DNA of 64,000 nt. Origin: Deltaproteobacteria bacterium (lineage in GTDB: Bacteria; Desulfobacterota; Binatia; HRBIN30; JACQVA1). A model generated the notes under the pieces. The model had not been told where the DNA came from, did not search any database, and saw only the letters and a program-made list of their open reading frames with translations. The stretch lies in contig JACOST010000004.1 of NCBI GenBank assembly GCA_016178705.1, forward strand, positions 1-64,000, read 5' to 3'. Below, piece after piece: positions 25,620 to 36,083 of the stretch; position 1 is the first letter of the stretch, and the number at the start of each line of letters is the position of its first letter. The position numbers and the translations under genes are program-made.

Positions 25620-26258
25620 TCAGGGGAGGCGAACCCGCAACTGGCCCAGCAATTGTTCCACGCCGAGGTGGGACAGCTCGCGCGCGCTGACCCACTTCGG
25701 CCCCGCCTCCCAGAACATCCACCAGTCGAGCAAATTGGAACTCAGGGCTTGCTGCGTTTGATCGAATCGTCCCTCCCACACCGTGGCGCCGGTCTCGACC
25801 GACACCAGGGCCAAGCGGAACGACACCGAGGCCCCGTGGCGGGCACCGTACTCACTCCCGTCACGCTCGCGGAAGCGCGAGACCGTGCCGTAGAACACCC
25901 CGTCAGCCTTGACTACCTTACCCAACTGCAACGCACGCGCCTCCAACTCGGCGGCGTGTACGTCGCGCATCGCTTGCTCCACTTGCAGATCGGGAACGAA
26001 GCGCCAGGTCGACGATTCGGCCATCACGGCGTAGATCTGCGCGGTCACCACTCGCTCCGCGTCCGGCGCCGCCGCTTGCTCCACTTCCACTCCTACAGCC
26101 TGCGGTTCCAACGACACGTCGACGCGCTTGAGCGGCAGAACAGCGAACAGCTTGACCGGCGGCGAGATCATCGGCTCGCTGGGCTTGAAGATCGCGGAAC
26201 AGCCGCCCAGGATCAGAACGTTCAACGCAAGAGCCGCGCGCACGAGGAAGCGGCTCAT
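25620..26258 (-). CDS. Hypothetical lipoprotein
   Basis: A 212-residue protein with a signal peptide and clear lipobox (LNVLILGGCSAIF, Cys about 20). The mature part has a mixed alpha/beta pattern: VKLFAVLPLKRVDV, AERVVTAQIYAVM, ALQLGKVVKADGVFYGTVS, and FRLALVSVETGATVWEGRFD. The last two are like CsgG/TolB-N-type secretion or assembly lipoproteins in general layout, which is only a resemblance. It overlaps aspS by 4 nt (ATGA), so it is translationally coupled. Confidence 0.6.
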   Translation of the reverse strand: MSRFLVRAALALNVLILGGCSAIFKPSEPMISPPVKLFAVLPLKRVDVSLEPQAVGVEVEQAAAPDAERVVTAQIYAVMAESSTWRFVPDLQVEQAMRDVHAAELEARALQLGKVVKADGVFYGTVSRFRERDGSEYGARHGASVSFRLALVSVETGATVWEGRFDQTQQALSSNLLDWWMFWEAGPKWVSARELSHLGVEQLLGQLRVRLP

Positions 26259-28039
26259 GCCAGCCTCAGGCCGAGTTCACGGAGCTGCCGCGGATCGACC
26301 ACGCTGGGCGCCTCGGTCATCAAGCACGCGGCGCGCTGCGTCTTGGGGAATGCGATCACATCGCGGATCGAGTCGACGCCGCACAGCAGCATGCAGAGCC
26401 GGTCCACACCGAGCGCGAGTCCACCGTGCGGTGGCGCCCCCAACGCCAGCGCGTCGAGCAAAAAACCGAATCTGTCGCGCGCTTCCGTTTCACTCATTCC
26501 GAGAACCTCGAACACGCGCGCCTGCACCTCCGGCCGATGGATACGAATGCTGCCGCCACCGAGTTCGGTGCCGTTGAGTACGACATCGTACGCTTGCGCG
26601 CGGATGGTCTCGGGCGCGTCGGACAATCGCTCCAGCTCGTCTTCGCGCGGTGCCGTGAACGGATGGTTGACAGAAACCAGCCGCTTCTCCGCGGAGTGCT
26701 CGAACAGTGGGAAGTCGGTGACCCACACGAACGCAAAGCGATCGGCCGCGATGAGACCCAACAGGTTCGCGAGATGCAAACGAAGACACCCGAGCGAGTC
26801 GTTGACGACCCGCGGCGAATCCGCGACGAACAACACCACGTCGCCGACGATGGCAGCGCACGCCTCCTCGATGGCGCGGCGCTGCTCGGGAGTGAAGAAC
26901 TTCGCGATCGGCGACTGCCAGCCGTCGGCGTTCAGCTTCACCCACGCTACGCCTTTGGCGCCGTAGGGAGCGACGATCTCCGGCATCCCATCGAGATCCT
27001 TGCGCGACAGGCGACTGCCATCGGGCACACGAATCGCCTTGACGATGCCGCCACGCTCGACCGTATCGCGGAACACTTTGAACTCGACCGTGCGCACCAG
27101 GGCGGAGATATCGACCAGTTCGAGTCCGAAGCGCAGATCGGGTTTGTCGCTGCCGAAGCGGCCGATCGCATCCGCGTAGCTCAGGCGGGGAATCGGATTC
27201 GGCACCACGATGCCGCGCAAGGCAAAGACCTCCACTAGCATCCCTTCGACGACGCGCAGGATGTCGTCTTGCCGGACGAACGACATCTCGAGATCGAGCT
27301 GCGTAAACTCGGGTTGGCGATCCGCACGCAAATCTTCGTCGCGGAAGCAGCGCGCCAATTGGTAGTAGCGATCGAAGCCGCTCACCATGAACAATTGCTT
27401 GTACAACTGCGGCGACTGCGCCAGGGCGTAGAACGTGCCGGGGTTGACGCGGCTCGGCACCAGATAGTCGCGTGAACCCTCCGGCGTGCTGCGCCCCAAC
27501 ACCGGCGTTTCGAGTTCGAGGAAGCCCTGGGCATCGAGGTAATCGCGAATCACTTTGTTGAGGCGGTGGCGCAGCATCAGGTTCTGCTGCATCTCGGGCC
27601 GGCGCAAATCGAGGTAGCGGTACTTCAATCGTGTCGCTTCAGCCACGCCCGCGTCGTCGTCGATGGCGAACGGGATCGGACGCGCGCGATTCAAAATGCG
27701 CGCCTCGCTGGCGACGATCTCGACCTCGCCGGTCGGCAGGTTGGGATTCACGGTGTCCGCTGAGCGGCGGGCGATGGTTCCGCGCACCGCCAGCACAAAC
27801 TCGCTACGCACCTGTTCCGCCACGGCATGCGCCACCGGGCTGCGCTCGGGATTGAACACGAGTTGCACGATACCGGAGCGGTCGCGCAGATCGATGAAGA
27901 CGACACCGCCGTGATCGCGGCGCGAGTTCACCCAGCCCATGACCGTAACAGTGCGTCCCTCGTCCGTCGCACCCAGCGTGCCCGCGAAGTGGCTGCGCTG
28001 CCAATCTTCGAGTCCCACGTCTTTTGCTCCGTCGTTCAT
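26255..28039 (-). CDS. aspS: Aspartyl-tRNA synthetase
   Basis: A 594-residue class II synthetase of bacterial type with the N-terminal OB anticodon-binding domain, catalytic core and the GAD insertion. Motif 2 is in LARCFRDEDLRADRQPEF, the QSPQLYKQL substrate loop is present, and motif 3 is GGLALGVDRLCMLL. It overlaps hisS by 4 nt and the downstream lipoprotein by 4 nt. Whether it also charges tRNA-Asn cannot be judged here. Confidence 0.94.
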   Translation of the reverse strand: MNDGAKDVGLEDWQRSHFAGTLGATDEGRTVTVMGWVNSRRDHGGVVFIDLRDRSGIVQLVFNPERSPVAHAVAEQVRSEFVLAVRGTIARRSADTVNPNLPTGEVEIVASEARILNRARPIPFAIDDDAGVAEATRLKYRYLDLRRPEMQQNLMLRHRLNKVIRDYLDAQGFLELETPVLGRSTPEGSRDYLVPSRVNPGTFYALAQSPQLYKQLFMVSGFDRYYQLARCFRDEDLRADRQPEFTQLDLEMSFVRQDDILRVVEGMLVEVFALRGIVVPNPIPRLSYADAIGRFGSDKPDLRFGLELVDISALVRTVEFKVFRDTVERGGIVKAIRVPDGSRLSRKDLDGMPEIVAPYGAKGVAWVKLNADGWQSPIAKFFTPEQRRAIEEACAAIVGDVVLFVADSPRVVNDSLGCLRLHLANLLGLIAADRFAFVWVTDFPLFEHSAEKRLVSVNHPFTAPREDELERLSDAPETIRAQAYDVVLNGTELGGGSIRIHRPEVQARVFEVLGMSETEARDRFGFLLDALALGAPPHGGLALGVDRLCMLLCGVDSIRDVIAFPKTQRAACLMTEAPSVVDPRQLRELGLRLA

Positions 28040-29325
28040 GCCGGATCACCCGCGCGCTCGCTCAGCCGCGCCAGCGTGGCTTGCAACTCGTCGACCGATA
28101 CCGTCAACGGCAGCGCGCTGGGATAGTCGCGCTTCGCTACCATGTCGCGGACCGTCGCGGCCTGGCGCGCCAATTCGTCTTCACCAATGATCAACGCGAA
28201 ACGCGCGCCGCTCTTGTCGGCGCGACGCATTTGGCTCTTCAAGCTTTTGCCAGCCGCGTCGATCTCGACGGCGAGGCCGCCGTCGGTGCGCAAGCGATGC
28301 GCCAGGTGCATCGCATCGGACTCCGCCGCGGCGCCGACCGGGCAGATGAACACCGCCGGAGGCGTGGCAACGCTCATCTCGGGCAGCACCATCGTCAGCC
28401 GCTCCATGCCGAGCGCGAAGCCGATGCCGCCGACGTCCGGCCCGCCAATTTCTTTCACCAACCCGTCATAGCGCCCGCCGGCCCCGATCGCGTTCTGCGC
28501 GCCGAGCCCCGGCGCCAGCACCTCGAATGCGGTGCGGTTGTAGTAGTCGAGGCCGCGCACGATGCGCGGGTTGACGACCACCGCCACACCTTCGCGATCC
28601 ACCAGCGCGCGCACCGCGCTAAAGTGCGCGGCGCACGCTGCGCACAGATGATCGAGCATCATCGGCGCATCGGCGGTCGCGGCCTGACACGTCGGTACCT
28701 TACAATCGAGCAGGCGCAGCGGATTGCGTTCGAGCCGCCGCGTGCAATTCTCGCACAGCTGTTCGCGGCGCGCCGCGCCGTATGCGGCCAACAGCTCACG
28801 GTACGCCGGGCGACACTGCCCGCAGCCGAGGGAATTGATCTGCAGCTCGACGCCGGTCACGTGCATCGCACCCAGCAAGTCGCTGAGCAGCAGTAGCACC
28901 TCGGCATCGGCGGCGGCGTCATCGCGCCCGATCACTTCGACGCCAATTTGGGAGAACTGACGCGTACGGCCCTTCTGCGGCCGCTCGCGACGAAACATCG
29001 GGCCGAGGTAGAACCATTTCGACACCGGCTCGCGTTGCGCGACGGCGTGTTCGACATACGCGCGCACGACCGACGCCGTCCCTTCGGGCCGTAACGACAG
29101 CGCGGTCCCATCGCGATCTGAGAATGTGTACATTTCTTTCTCGACGATGTCGGTCGTATCACCTATAGAACGACTGAACAGGCTGGTGCGCTCGACGATG
29201 GGAAGACGAACTTCGGTCACGTTGTATCGCTGGAAGACGGCACGCGCTTGCGCTTCGAGCCACGACCAGCGGGCGCTTTCGTCCGGCAGGACGTCGCGAA
29301 ATCCTTTCACGGAAGGGAATTTCAT
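28036..29325 (-). CDS. hisS: Histidyl-tRNA synthetase
   Basis: A 429-residue class II synthetase. Motif 2 is [18 protein letters not shown]; the histidine-specific element is [13 protein letters not shown]; motif 3 is [11 protein letters not shown]. The C-terminal anticodon domain (about 330-429) is present. It is the first gene of the hisS-aspS-lipoprotein-rfbD operon and diverges from the giant secreted protein. Confidence 0.94.
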   Translation of the reverse strand: MKFPSVKGFRDVLPDESARWSWLEAQARAVFQRYNVTEVRLPIVERTSLFSRSIGDTTDIVEKEMYTFSDRDGTALSLRPEGTASVVRAYVEHAVAQREPVSKWFYLGPMFRRERPQKGRTRQFSQIGVEVIGRDDAAADAEVLLLLSDLLGAMHVTGVELQINSLGCGQCRPAYRELLAAYGAARREQLCENCTRRLERNPLRLLDCKVPTCQAATADAPMMLDHLCAACAAHFSAVRALVDREGVAVVVNPRIVRGLDYYNRTAFEVLAPGLGAQNAIGAGGRYDGLVKEIGGPDVGGIGFALGMERLTMVLPEMSVATPPAVFICPVGAAAESDAMHLAHRLRTDGGLAVEIDAAGKSLKSQMRRADKSGARFALIIGEDELARQAATVRDMVAKRDYPSALPLTVSVDELQATLARLSERAGDPA

Positions 29326-29397
29326 GCGGCAAGCTTGTGCCGGAGGCGCGGCCTAGGTATCAGAGGCCCTCTAGCGAGTCAACGTACTTTCACGCCT

Positions 29398-32300
29398 GTG
29401 GAGCGATCTCACATCATTCATAGATGCCTGCCGAGCGCACGCCGTGCCGCGTTCAGGCTCGCGCTCGTCGTGTCGCTCGTCAGCGTCGCGCGCGTGCAAG
29501 CGACCTCACGCGACTTCGACCGCTTCAACGGCTTCGAAAGCGGTGGAGCCGGTGACTACGCCGTCGGCGCCGGCAACCCCAGCGGCAGCATCACCGCTCA
29601 CAGCGGCCAGTACGGTCTACTCACCGCCGCCGCATCGAGCAGCAACGAGTATGTGAACGCAATCCTCTCGACGCCCTCGACCACAGTGACCGACGGTGTG
29701 TGGCTCTGCATCAGCGCCAAAGACGCCGGGACGACGCGCCGGATTCGCAGTTGGCTGAGCGCGAACACCGTCGTCATCGAACTCATCCTGCGCTCCGACA
29801 ACAAACTTGAGCTGCGGGTCGCCAACAATACCATCGCGATCTCCACTGTCGTCGTGAGCCAATGCCCGGCCTTCACGCACGTGGAAGTGCAATACGTCGG
29901 GAACACCAACGCGAGCCTGTTCGTAGACGGTGCCTTGGAAGGAATGAACGCGACGCTGTCGAATTCGCTCATCGACATCACTCGCATCGGTCCCGATGAC
30001 GCCGAAGCGGCGCTGCTCAGCATCGTGTGGGACGACCACAGCGTCGCACGCACGACCACGTTCCCCGGCACGCTCCAGATCGTCGGTGTGCTGCCGAGCA
30101 CCGCACCGACGGATCAATGGACGCATACCGGCTGCGCCGACGCGGCGACGTGTGTGAACGAGCAGCCGCCAAACGGCAGCACGACGTTTGTCTCCACTAG
30201 CCAGAGCGATGCGCTACAGTCGTTCTGCCTCGCGGCGAGCGGACCGTTGGGCGTGTACGGGAACATCGTCGCGGTCAAGACCAGTGTCGTCGCCGATGCG
30301 ATGCCCGCGCCGACGTCGGTAGACCTGGCCGTGCGTGTGAACTCAACGGCGTGCGGCGGCTCAGCCGGCACGACATCGAGCGCGACGGCGCTGACGCTGG
30401 GCGGATCGTTCCTGGGTTTCGCCCGCGTCGATGGCAGCAATCCGGCCACGAGCCTCGCTTGGCTTCCGGGAGATCTCGACAGCCTCGAAACATTCTTGAC
30501 CTACACTGGTACCGGCAACGCCGCCCAAGTCACCCAAGTGCTGCGTGAGATCGCCTTCGACACGACCGGATTTCCTTCGCCAACGCCGACGGCGACTCCG
30601 ACCTTCACACCGACCGCCACTCCCACGCCCACGGCAACACCAACGGCGACTCCGACGGCAAGTCCGACGGCAACGCCCAGTGTCACCCCAACCCCGACGC
30701 CAACGTTCACTGACACGCCGACCGCGACCGCGACCCCAACCCCGACCGCAACTCCGACCAGCACTTCGACACCGACGTTCACGTTTACCGCGACCCCCAC
30801 CTTCACACCGACCCCCACGCCGACCGCGACCCCGACGCCCACCGTCACCCCGACCGACACCGCCTCGTTCACTCCGACGGCGACGGCCACCGGCACCGCG
30901 ACGCCGACCGCGACGGCCACGCCAACGATCACACTCAGTCCGACGCCATCCAACACGGCGACCGACACGGCGACGGCGACCTCCACCACCACGCCGACCG
31001 ACACGGCTACGCCGACGGCGACAGCACCGACGTTGCGCGCGCTCGATCGCATGACGGGATTCGAAGCCGACTGGTTGGCCGACTATGGCGGCGCGGCGAT
31101 CGTCGTGCCGACACCGCACACCGGGCAGTACGGCGCCCTGACAACGGTAGGCTCCGGCTTCGTCAAAGCCCTGAGTGTCCAGCTCAGCGCGGTCCCCGAC
31201 TCGGACATCTTCACCGACGGCATCTACACGTGCCGCGTATCGACCGTGCTTGGCGGCACGAACCCGGCCCCGCGACGTATCCGCAAGTGGTTCAGCCTCG
31301 ACGGCGAAGTGGCCGAGTTGCTGTTGAATGCAAACTGGACCGTCACCGTGCGTGCGAACGGCAACACGATCGGCACGTCAACCACCGCGCTGACACTCTG
31401 CCCGGCCTTCACTCATTACGAGTTGCAGTACCTCAGTGGCGGAGTCGAGCTGCGCGTGAACGGCGCGACTGAAGTGAGCGGCGGCCAGCCTTCCACCGCT
31501 TCGTTCACCACGACAACCATCGGCGCGGACACCGCGGACCCGCATGATCTGAAGCTGGTGTGGGATGATCACACGCTCTCGGCCACCAACATCTGGCCGG
31601 CTAACGTGGCCATCGCCGCCGCCGTCCCCTCGGCCGACGGCACGTATACGCAGTGGGTCGGCAACGGGTGTGACGCCGCGGGCGACTTCACTTGCGTTGA
31701 CAATCGTCCGCCCGGCGCGAGTAGTGTGCAGACTAACACACCCGACTTCCGCACGTCCTTCTGTCATCAGCCGGTCGGCCCACTCGGCGTCTTCGGACGC
31801 ATCCTTGCGGTGAAGACGGTGGTGACGGGCTTCGAGTCGCCCGACGCCGCCGGTACCGACACCGGGCTGTTTCTGCGTACCGACTCGAACCATTGCGGCG
31901 GCAGCGGCGGCGGGATGGACTCGGTATCCATCATCGTCGACTTCGGCGCCAACGCGCAGGCCTTCATGCGGCTCGATCAGTTGAATCCCAGTACCGTGCA
32001 ACCGTGGACCGTTGCCGACCTCGATGCGACCGAAATCGGCGTCCGCCACGCCTCCAGCACACGTTCGACGAGCGTGACGCAGATGCTGATCGAGGTGGCG
32101 TACGACACCACCGGTGTGCCTTCGCCCACTCCTACCGGCACGATGACCGCAACGCCCACACGCACGCCCACCGGCACGCGCACGGCCACGCCCACTCAGA
32201 CGTTCACCGCGGCGCCGACCCAAACGCCCTCGGCGACCGCGACCAAGAGTGCGACACCAACCGTGACCGATACGCCATCGACAACCGCCACCTCAACGGA

Positions 32301-33834
32301 GACCGCGACGCGGACCGCAACCCCTACGCTCACGGAGTCGCCGACGCCGACGAGCACGCCAACGCCGTCGGACACCGCGAGCCCCACGATCACCCCGAGT
32401 CCGACCCTCACCATCACGGCGACCGCGACGGCCACGACCTCCGCTACGGTGACCGACACCGCCACGATCACCGCCACGCCGACTAACACACCGACCGCAA
32501 CACCGACCGTCACCGGCAGTCAGCCGCCCACCACGACCGCGACGGTCACCCCATCGCCGACCGACACTCCGTCGGTAACGCTGACGGCCTCTGCATCGCC
32601 ATCAGCCTCCGCCACCGCTTCGACGACCAGCAGCTCGACGATCACCGCAACCACCTCGCCAACTACCAGCGCCACCAAGACACTCTCGCCTTCCCCATCA
32701 CGCACGACCACGGCGACCCCGACGCCAACATTGACGCCAACACTCGCACCGTCAGCAACGCCGACAGCGACGGCGACCGCATCGGCAACCGTCACCGCCA
32801 CCAAGTCGGCGACGATCACCGTCACGCCCACGATCACCGGAACACCGCCGACGGCCACGCCCACGCCATTGGTGCGCGCCGACTTCATCTTTCCCGTCAG
32901 CGCCAATCAGGTCGACTGCACCACCCTGCGCTCCCTCGACCTGTCGTTCACTTCGTTCAGCCCGGGGTTGAATACGCTGGCCAATCGCGATCCGGTGCGC
33001 GAGCAGCAACGCTTCCAGACCCTGTACCTCGCACCGGACTTGCGTCAGGGCGACTACGATCTGATGCGGTCCCTGTCATTGCCTGGCGGCTTCATCGAGC
33101 GCTTCGCTGCGTTGGGCGGCGTAGTGGTGATCAATGTCGCGAACAACCCCGGCACCACTGGCGAGCAAGACCAGATCGCGCCGGACGGCGTCGGCTATCT
33201 CCCCACCAGCGGCCACAACACGCAACAGATTCTGCAAGGAGCGCATCCGTACCTCACCGGCGCCGGCTACGGCGGTGAGGCGTTGGTGACGGAGACCTTC
33301 GATGCCTGGAATACCACCGACAACGGCGTGCTGATCAACGTGCCGGCCGGCGCGACGCGCGTGCTGCAGAACTTCGACGGGCCGTCGTGGATCGAGTACG
33401 TTCACGGCGACGGCCGCGTCATCGTCACCACCTTAGCCTATTGTTGGACGGGGCGACCCAACGCCGACGGCGCTGGGTTACGCAATCTGTTGCGCTACAG
33501 CCGATTCTTTCTCGGCAAAGCGCAAACGCCCGCGCCGACGGTGACGATCACCTCCACCCCAACGCCGACGATATCGCCGACAATCACGCCGACCCGTCCG
33601 CCAACCATCACCCGCACACCGACGATCACCGCAACGCCAACCCGCACCGGCCCAACATCAACACCGACACCTGTGCCCGGCGACGTCAACAACGACGGCA
33701 TCGCCAATCAACTGGATCTCGATGCGCTGATCGAGGCGATCTTCAACGACCCGCTCAACCAGCGCGCCGACATCAATCACGATGGCGTCGTAACGGCCGC
33801 GGATGTTCCCGCGTTGCTGCCGCTGCTGCGGTAG
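29398..33834 (+). CDS. Giant modular secreted protein with Thr-Pro linkers and dockerin-like C-terminus
   Basis: A 1478-residue protein if GTG 29398 is the start, which places a signal peptide ([19 protein letters not shown]) at about residues 16-35. Two paralogous modules of about 350 residues (39-390 and 545-902) share FES/FEA openings, [24 protein letters not shown] and a DDH near the middle. They look beta-rich. Thr-Pro linkers occupy about 395-543, 907-1158 and 1377-1425. Between the last two lies a separate domain (about 1160-1376) with a class-I amidotransferase-like pattern, a weak guess. The end, [17 protein letters not shown] through [13 protein letters not shown], is a dockerin-like EF-hand pair. 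Binding partner and function are unknown. An upstream extension overlaps hisS and is rejected. Confidence 0.65.
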   Translation: MERSHIIHRCLPSARRAAFRLALVVSLVSVARVQATSRDFDRFNGFESGGAGDYAVGAGNPSGSITAHSGQYGLLTAAASSSNEYVNAILSTPSTTVTDGVWLCISAKDAGTTRRIRSWLSANTVVIELILRSDNKLELRVANNTIAISTVVVSQCPAFTHVEVQYVGNTNASLFVDGALEGMNATLSNSLIDITRIGPDDAEAALLSIVWDDHSVARTTTFPGTLQIVGVLPSTAPTDQWTHTGCADAATCVNEQPPNGSTTFVSTSQSDALQSFCLAASGPLGVYGNIVAVKTSVVADAMPAPTSVDLAVRVNSTACGGSAGTTSSATALTLGGSFLGFARVDGSNPATSLAWLPGDLDSLETFLTYTGTGNAAQVTQVLREIAFDTTGFPSPTPTATPTFTPTATPTPTATPTATPTASPTATPSVTPTPTPTFTDTPTATATPTPTATPTSTSTPTFTFTATPTFTPTPTPTATPTPTVTPTDTASFTPTATATGTATPTATATPTITLSPTPSNTATDTATATSTTTPTDTATPTATAPTLRALDRMTGFEADWLADYGGAAIVVPTPHTGQYGALTTVGSGFVKALSVQLSAVPDSDIFTDGIYTCRVSTVLGGTNPAPRRIRKWFSLDGEVAELLLNANWTVTVRANGNTIGTSTTALTLCPAFTHYELQYLSGGVELRVNGATEVSGGQPSTASFTTTTIGADTADPHDLKLVWDDHTLSATNIWPANVAIAAAVPSADGTYTQWVGNGCDAAGDFTCVDNRPPGASSVQTNTPDFRTSFCHQPVGPLGVFGRILAVKTVVTGFESPDAAGTDTGLFLRTDSNHCGGSGGGMDSVSIIVDFGANAQAFMRLDQLNPSTVQPWTVADLDATEIGVRHASSTRSTSVTQMLIEVAYDTTGVPSPTPTGTMTATPTRTPTGTRTATPTQTFTAAPTQTPSATATKSATPTVTDTPSTTATSTETATRTATPTLTESPTPTSTPTPSDTASPTITPSPTLTITATATATTSATVTDTATITATPTNTPTATPTVTGSQPPTTTATVTPSPTDTPSVTLTASASPSASATASTTSSSTITATTSPTTSATKTLSPSPSRTTTATPTPTLTPTLAPSATPTATATASATVTATKSATITVTPTITGTPPTATPTPLVRADFIFPVSANQVDCTTLRSLDLSFTSFSPGLNTLANRDPVREQQRFQTLYLAPDLRQGDYDLMRSLSLPGGFIERFAALGGVVVINVANNPGTTGEQDQIAPDGVGYLPTSGHNTQQILQGAHPYLTGAGYGGEALVTETFDAWNTTDNGVLINVPAGATRVLQNFDGPSWIEYVHGDGRVIVTTLAYCWTGRPNADGAGLRNLLRYSRFFLGKAQTPAPTVTITSTPTPTISPTITPTRPPTITRTPTITATPTRTGPTSTPTPVPGDVNNDGIANQLDLDALIEAIFNDPLNQRADINHDGVVTAADVPALLPLLR
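30583..31027 (+). repeat. Low-complexity Thr-Pro coding tract 1
   Basis: DNA built from short ACN-CCN codon repeats encoding TPTAT/TPTFT-like units. Because the repeats have few stop codons, the other frames and strand also look open. It separates the two paralogous modules of the giant protein. Confidence 0.8.
32118..32870 (+). repeat. Low-complexity Thr-Pro coding tract 2
   Basis: About 750 bases of the same kind of Thr/Pro/Ser/Ala codon repeat, here more Thr-Ala-Ser rich (TATST, TPTVT units). It links the second module to the domain at about residue 1160. A third, short tract lies at 33526-33672. Confidence 0.8.
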
Positions 33835-33872
33835 CCGCGCCTTCGTAGGGGCGCTGCTCGCTGCGCCCTCAT

Positions 33873-35294
33873 TCACGGCGGAAAGGTGCGGGTCGGCGTG
33901 GGGCTCGGCGGACAGCCGTTGCAGTACGTTGCGGTCGGAGTCGGCATGCGCGTCTGCGTCGGCGTGAGTGAAGGGCACACCGGGACCGGTATAGGCGTTG
34001 GTGTTTCAACCGTACATCCATTCAGCGCGTTGTGTACGGCGCGGATCAACTCGTCGACGGTGACGGCGTCATCGCGATTCGCGTCAAGAGCTGCGCACGT
34101 CGCAACGGACTGTTCGCCGAGAGCCATTGCCACCCCTTCTACAAGTTCATCGACGGTGACCGTACCCAAGCCATCGCAATCGCCGACGCACGCGATTGGC
34201 GCGCCGGCACAGCCGCCCGGCACCGAGGCGATCGCCAATGCGCGCGAGAAGAAGACGGGGTTGGGCGAATCCGAGAACTCTACCTTGTGGGTATATGCAT
34301 GGACGATCCACAGGAAATTCGGTCGTAACAGGTTGAAGTCGCGGACGCTGTCGAAGTAGTCGTGGGTTACCGCAAGTGTCTGCCCGTCCGGCGAGACGGC
34401 CATGAAGACCGGGTGCATCGCCACCGCGCCGTGGGCGGTCGGGTCCGCAAGGCTTCTCGGGTACGGCGACGTGTACAGCTCGGTGTTGGTGAGCGTATCG
34501 ATCGCGCCAATGCTTTCGTCGGTGTAGTTGACGGCGTAGACGTAGCGGCTATCCGGGCTCACGGCGAGGCTGTAGGTGCCGCAGTTGCCCCCTCGGCAAT
34601 TCATCATTCTGATGCGGTCGATCACTGCGTTGGTCGCGGTATCGATGACCGACACCAGATTGCCGCCGTCGATAGTGTAGGCCCGCGTGCCGTCCGGGGT
34701 GATGACCACCGAGTACGCAAACGCCCCCCGCGGAAACCCTGAAACCTCGGCAGCGATGGTGAATGTCGCAGTGTCGACAACGCTCACGCCGAAGGGCGGG
34801 CGGGCCACGTAGAGGAACTTGCCATCCGGAGTGATGTCCATCAACGGCTCGCCATTGTTTGCGTGCAGGTTCACGGGCGGCGAGTAAGCCGTACCGGTTC
34901 TGATATCGGCTGCTACCAATTTACTCTCCCCTGATATGTCGTACCCGAGGATGTATAGGTGCGAACCGTCTGGGCTCACGACAACTTGAAAGCCGGGGAA
35001 GACACCGCATGGAAAAGGAATAGTCGCAGTGACGGTGTTCGTTTGCAGGTCCACCTCCAGGATGGAATCGCTGGCCGCGTACGCCCGCAATCGTGCATGG
35101 TCAATCGCAATCGTACCGATTACCGGCTCCGGAATCATCGCGACCACCGACCTTGTCTGCGCGTCGATGACACTGATTCCCTTTTGCCCGCCAACGTAGA
35201 TGCAGTCGTTGGCCTCTGCTGGTTCGTTTACCAACGCGACGACTGCGAGCACGACCGATACGCTCGCGCACACCCAAGATCGCGCGAGTTTCAT
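33873..35294 (-). CDS. Secreted YVTN beta-propeller protein with dockerin-like EF-hands
   Basis: A 473-residue protein (ATG 35294; 35315 is an alternative). The signal peptide is about 1-28. The body is a beta-propeller of YVTN-type blades: IYVGGQKGISVIDAQT, VVSPDGSHLYILG, ITPDGKFLYVA, VITPDGTRAYTID and AVSPDSRYVYAVN each mark a blade. At about 355 CVGDCDGLGTVTVDELV and DANRDDAVTVDELIRAV form a paired EF-hand of dockerin character. A short Cys-containing Thr-Pro tail ends the protein. Such propellers usually bind proteins or ligands at the cell surface. The catalytic role, if any, is unknown. Confidence 0.7.
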   Translation of the reverse strand: MKLARSWVCASVSVVLAVVALVNEPAEANDCIYVGGQKGISVIDAQTRSVVAMIPEPVIGTIAIDHARLRAYAASDSILEVDLQTNTVTATIPFPCGVFPGFQVVVSPDGSHLYILGYDISGESKLVAADIRTGTAYSPPVNLHANNGEPLMDITPDGKFLYVARPPFGVSVVDTATFTIAAEVSGFPRGAFAYSVVITPDGTRAYTIDGGNLVSVIDTATNAVIDRIRMMNCRGGNCGTYSLAVSPDSRYVYAVNYTDESIGAIDTLTNTELYTSPYPRSLADPTAHGAVAMHPVFMAVSPDGQTLAVTHDYFDSVRDFNLLRPNFLWIVHAYTHKVEFSDSPNPVFFSRALAIASVPGGCAGAPIACVGDCDGLGTVTVDELVEGVAMALGEQSVATCAALDANRDDAVTVDELIRAVHNALNGCTVETPTPIPVPVCPSLTPTQTRMPTPTATYCNGCPPSPTPTRTFPP

Positions 35295-35315
35295 TTTCTC
35301 GCCAGCCTGTAGCAT

Positions 35316-35548
35316 GGATCAATACCTATACCCGTTCAAACCGACGGTCCAAGCATGGTGACGTTTGCCGTCCCGACGTCAGCGCGCAGAGACGACCCAC
35401 GTGCAGATCGAGACCGGCACCTTCGCGTGGGATCAGTCGGCGGTGCAGTGAACGGGCAGCCAGGGACGGCTGCCACCACCGAACCTGTGAAGAGAGATTC
35501 TTCGCCTGCGGCTCAGAGTGACACGGGCTGCTTGGGGTTCACTAGGAC
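35316..35548. other. Intergenic region with hairpin and half repeat
   Basis: About 230 bases without a gene. GGCAGCC/GGCTGCC form a hairpin at 35455-35474 around AGGGAC. AGAGATTCTTCGCC...GAGTGACA (35492-35523) is a half copy of the palindromic repeat family seen at 11698-11777. No terminator with a T-tract was seen. Confidence 0.5.
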
Positions 35549-36019
35549 TTACTCCGGTGTCTCCGGCTTGTCGGACGTCTCCGGCTTGTCCGCCTTCTCT
35601 TCGGAGCTGCTGGAGGCGCTCAGCAGCGGCCGGTGTTCTTTGGGCGGGCCGGCGATCTTGGCATAGTCGAGCAAGTCGCCTTCGAGCGATCGGATTTCTT
35701 CGATGATCTTCTGGCGCAGGGACTGGAGCTTCGGATTGTCGTCGCGCAGCGAGTAGCGCGCGGCGGCGATGGTGCGAAACTTTCCCTTGCCGGTGTCCGC
35801 CACGTCGGTGGCCTCGAAGCTCATGACACTGTCGCCGCCGGCGATGTTCTGAACGGTTAGGGTGGTGATCAGCCGTTTGCGGTCGGCCGCTTCCGGCGTG
35901 GGCGCGGGCGTCGGCTTGAGCGGTCCGAGGTCAAGCATCACCGGCGGCGGGTCGCCTGCCACCGCCACCGCGGCCAACGCCAACCCGCCGATCACGAATA
36001 GTAGTCCGACACGCCGCAT
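35549..36019 (-). CDS. Hypothetical exported protein
   Basis: A 156-residue protein with a signal peptide (MRRVGLLFVIGGLALAAVAVAG). ATG 36019 has AAGGAG upstream. The mature part begins with a Pro-rich stretch and contains VQNIAGGDSVMSFEATDV, then a helical charged segment and a repetitive tail (KADKPETSDKPETPE). I do not recognise a family. The two near-identical units in the tail suggest a short DNA repeat at 35550-35600. Confidence 0.5.
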   Translation of the reverse strand: MRRVGLLFVIGGLALAAVAVAGDPPPVMLDLGPLKPTPAPTPEAADRKRLITTLTVQNIAGGDSVMSFEATDVADTGKGKFRTIAAARYSLRDDNPKLQSLRQKIIEEIRSLEGDLLDYAKIAGPPKEHRPLLSASSSSEEKADKPETSDKPETPE

Positions 36020-36083
36020 AGCGATCTCCTTGTCGCGGGCACCATAGCCGTGGCCCGCGAGCAACGCAAAATCCGCGCGGCGC

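Noticed and set aside
30361-31119. Long Arg/Gly-rich and Val/Gly-rich minus-strand frames across Thr-Pro tract 1
   Set aside because: By-products of the plus-strand repeats. No start signals and no homology expected.
31378-32223. A 281-codon minus-strand frame within the second module of the giant protein
   Set aside because: Composition is that of an antisense frame of a GC-rich gene, and no ribosome-binding site was seen.
30583-33672. CRISPR-like repetition of short units
   Set aside because: The repetition is of 6-9-bp coding units without constant repeats and unique spacers, so it is a protein linker and not a CRISPR array.
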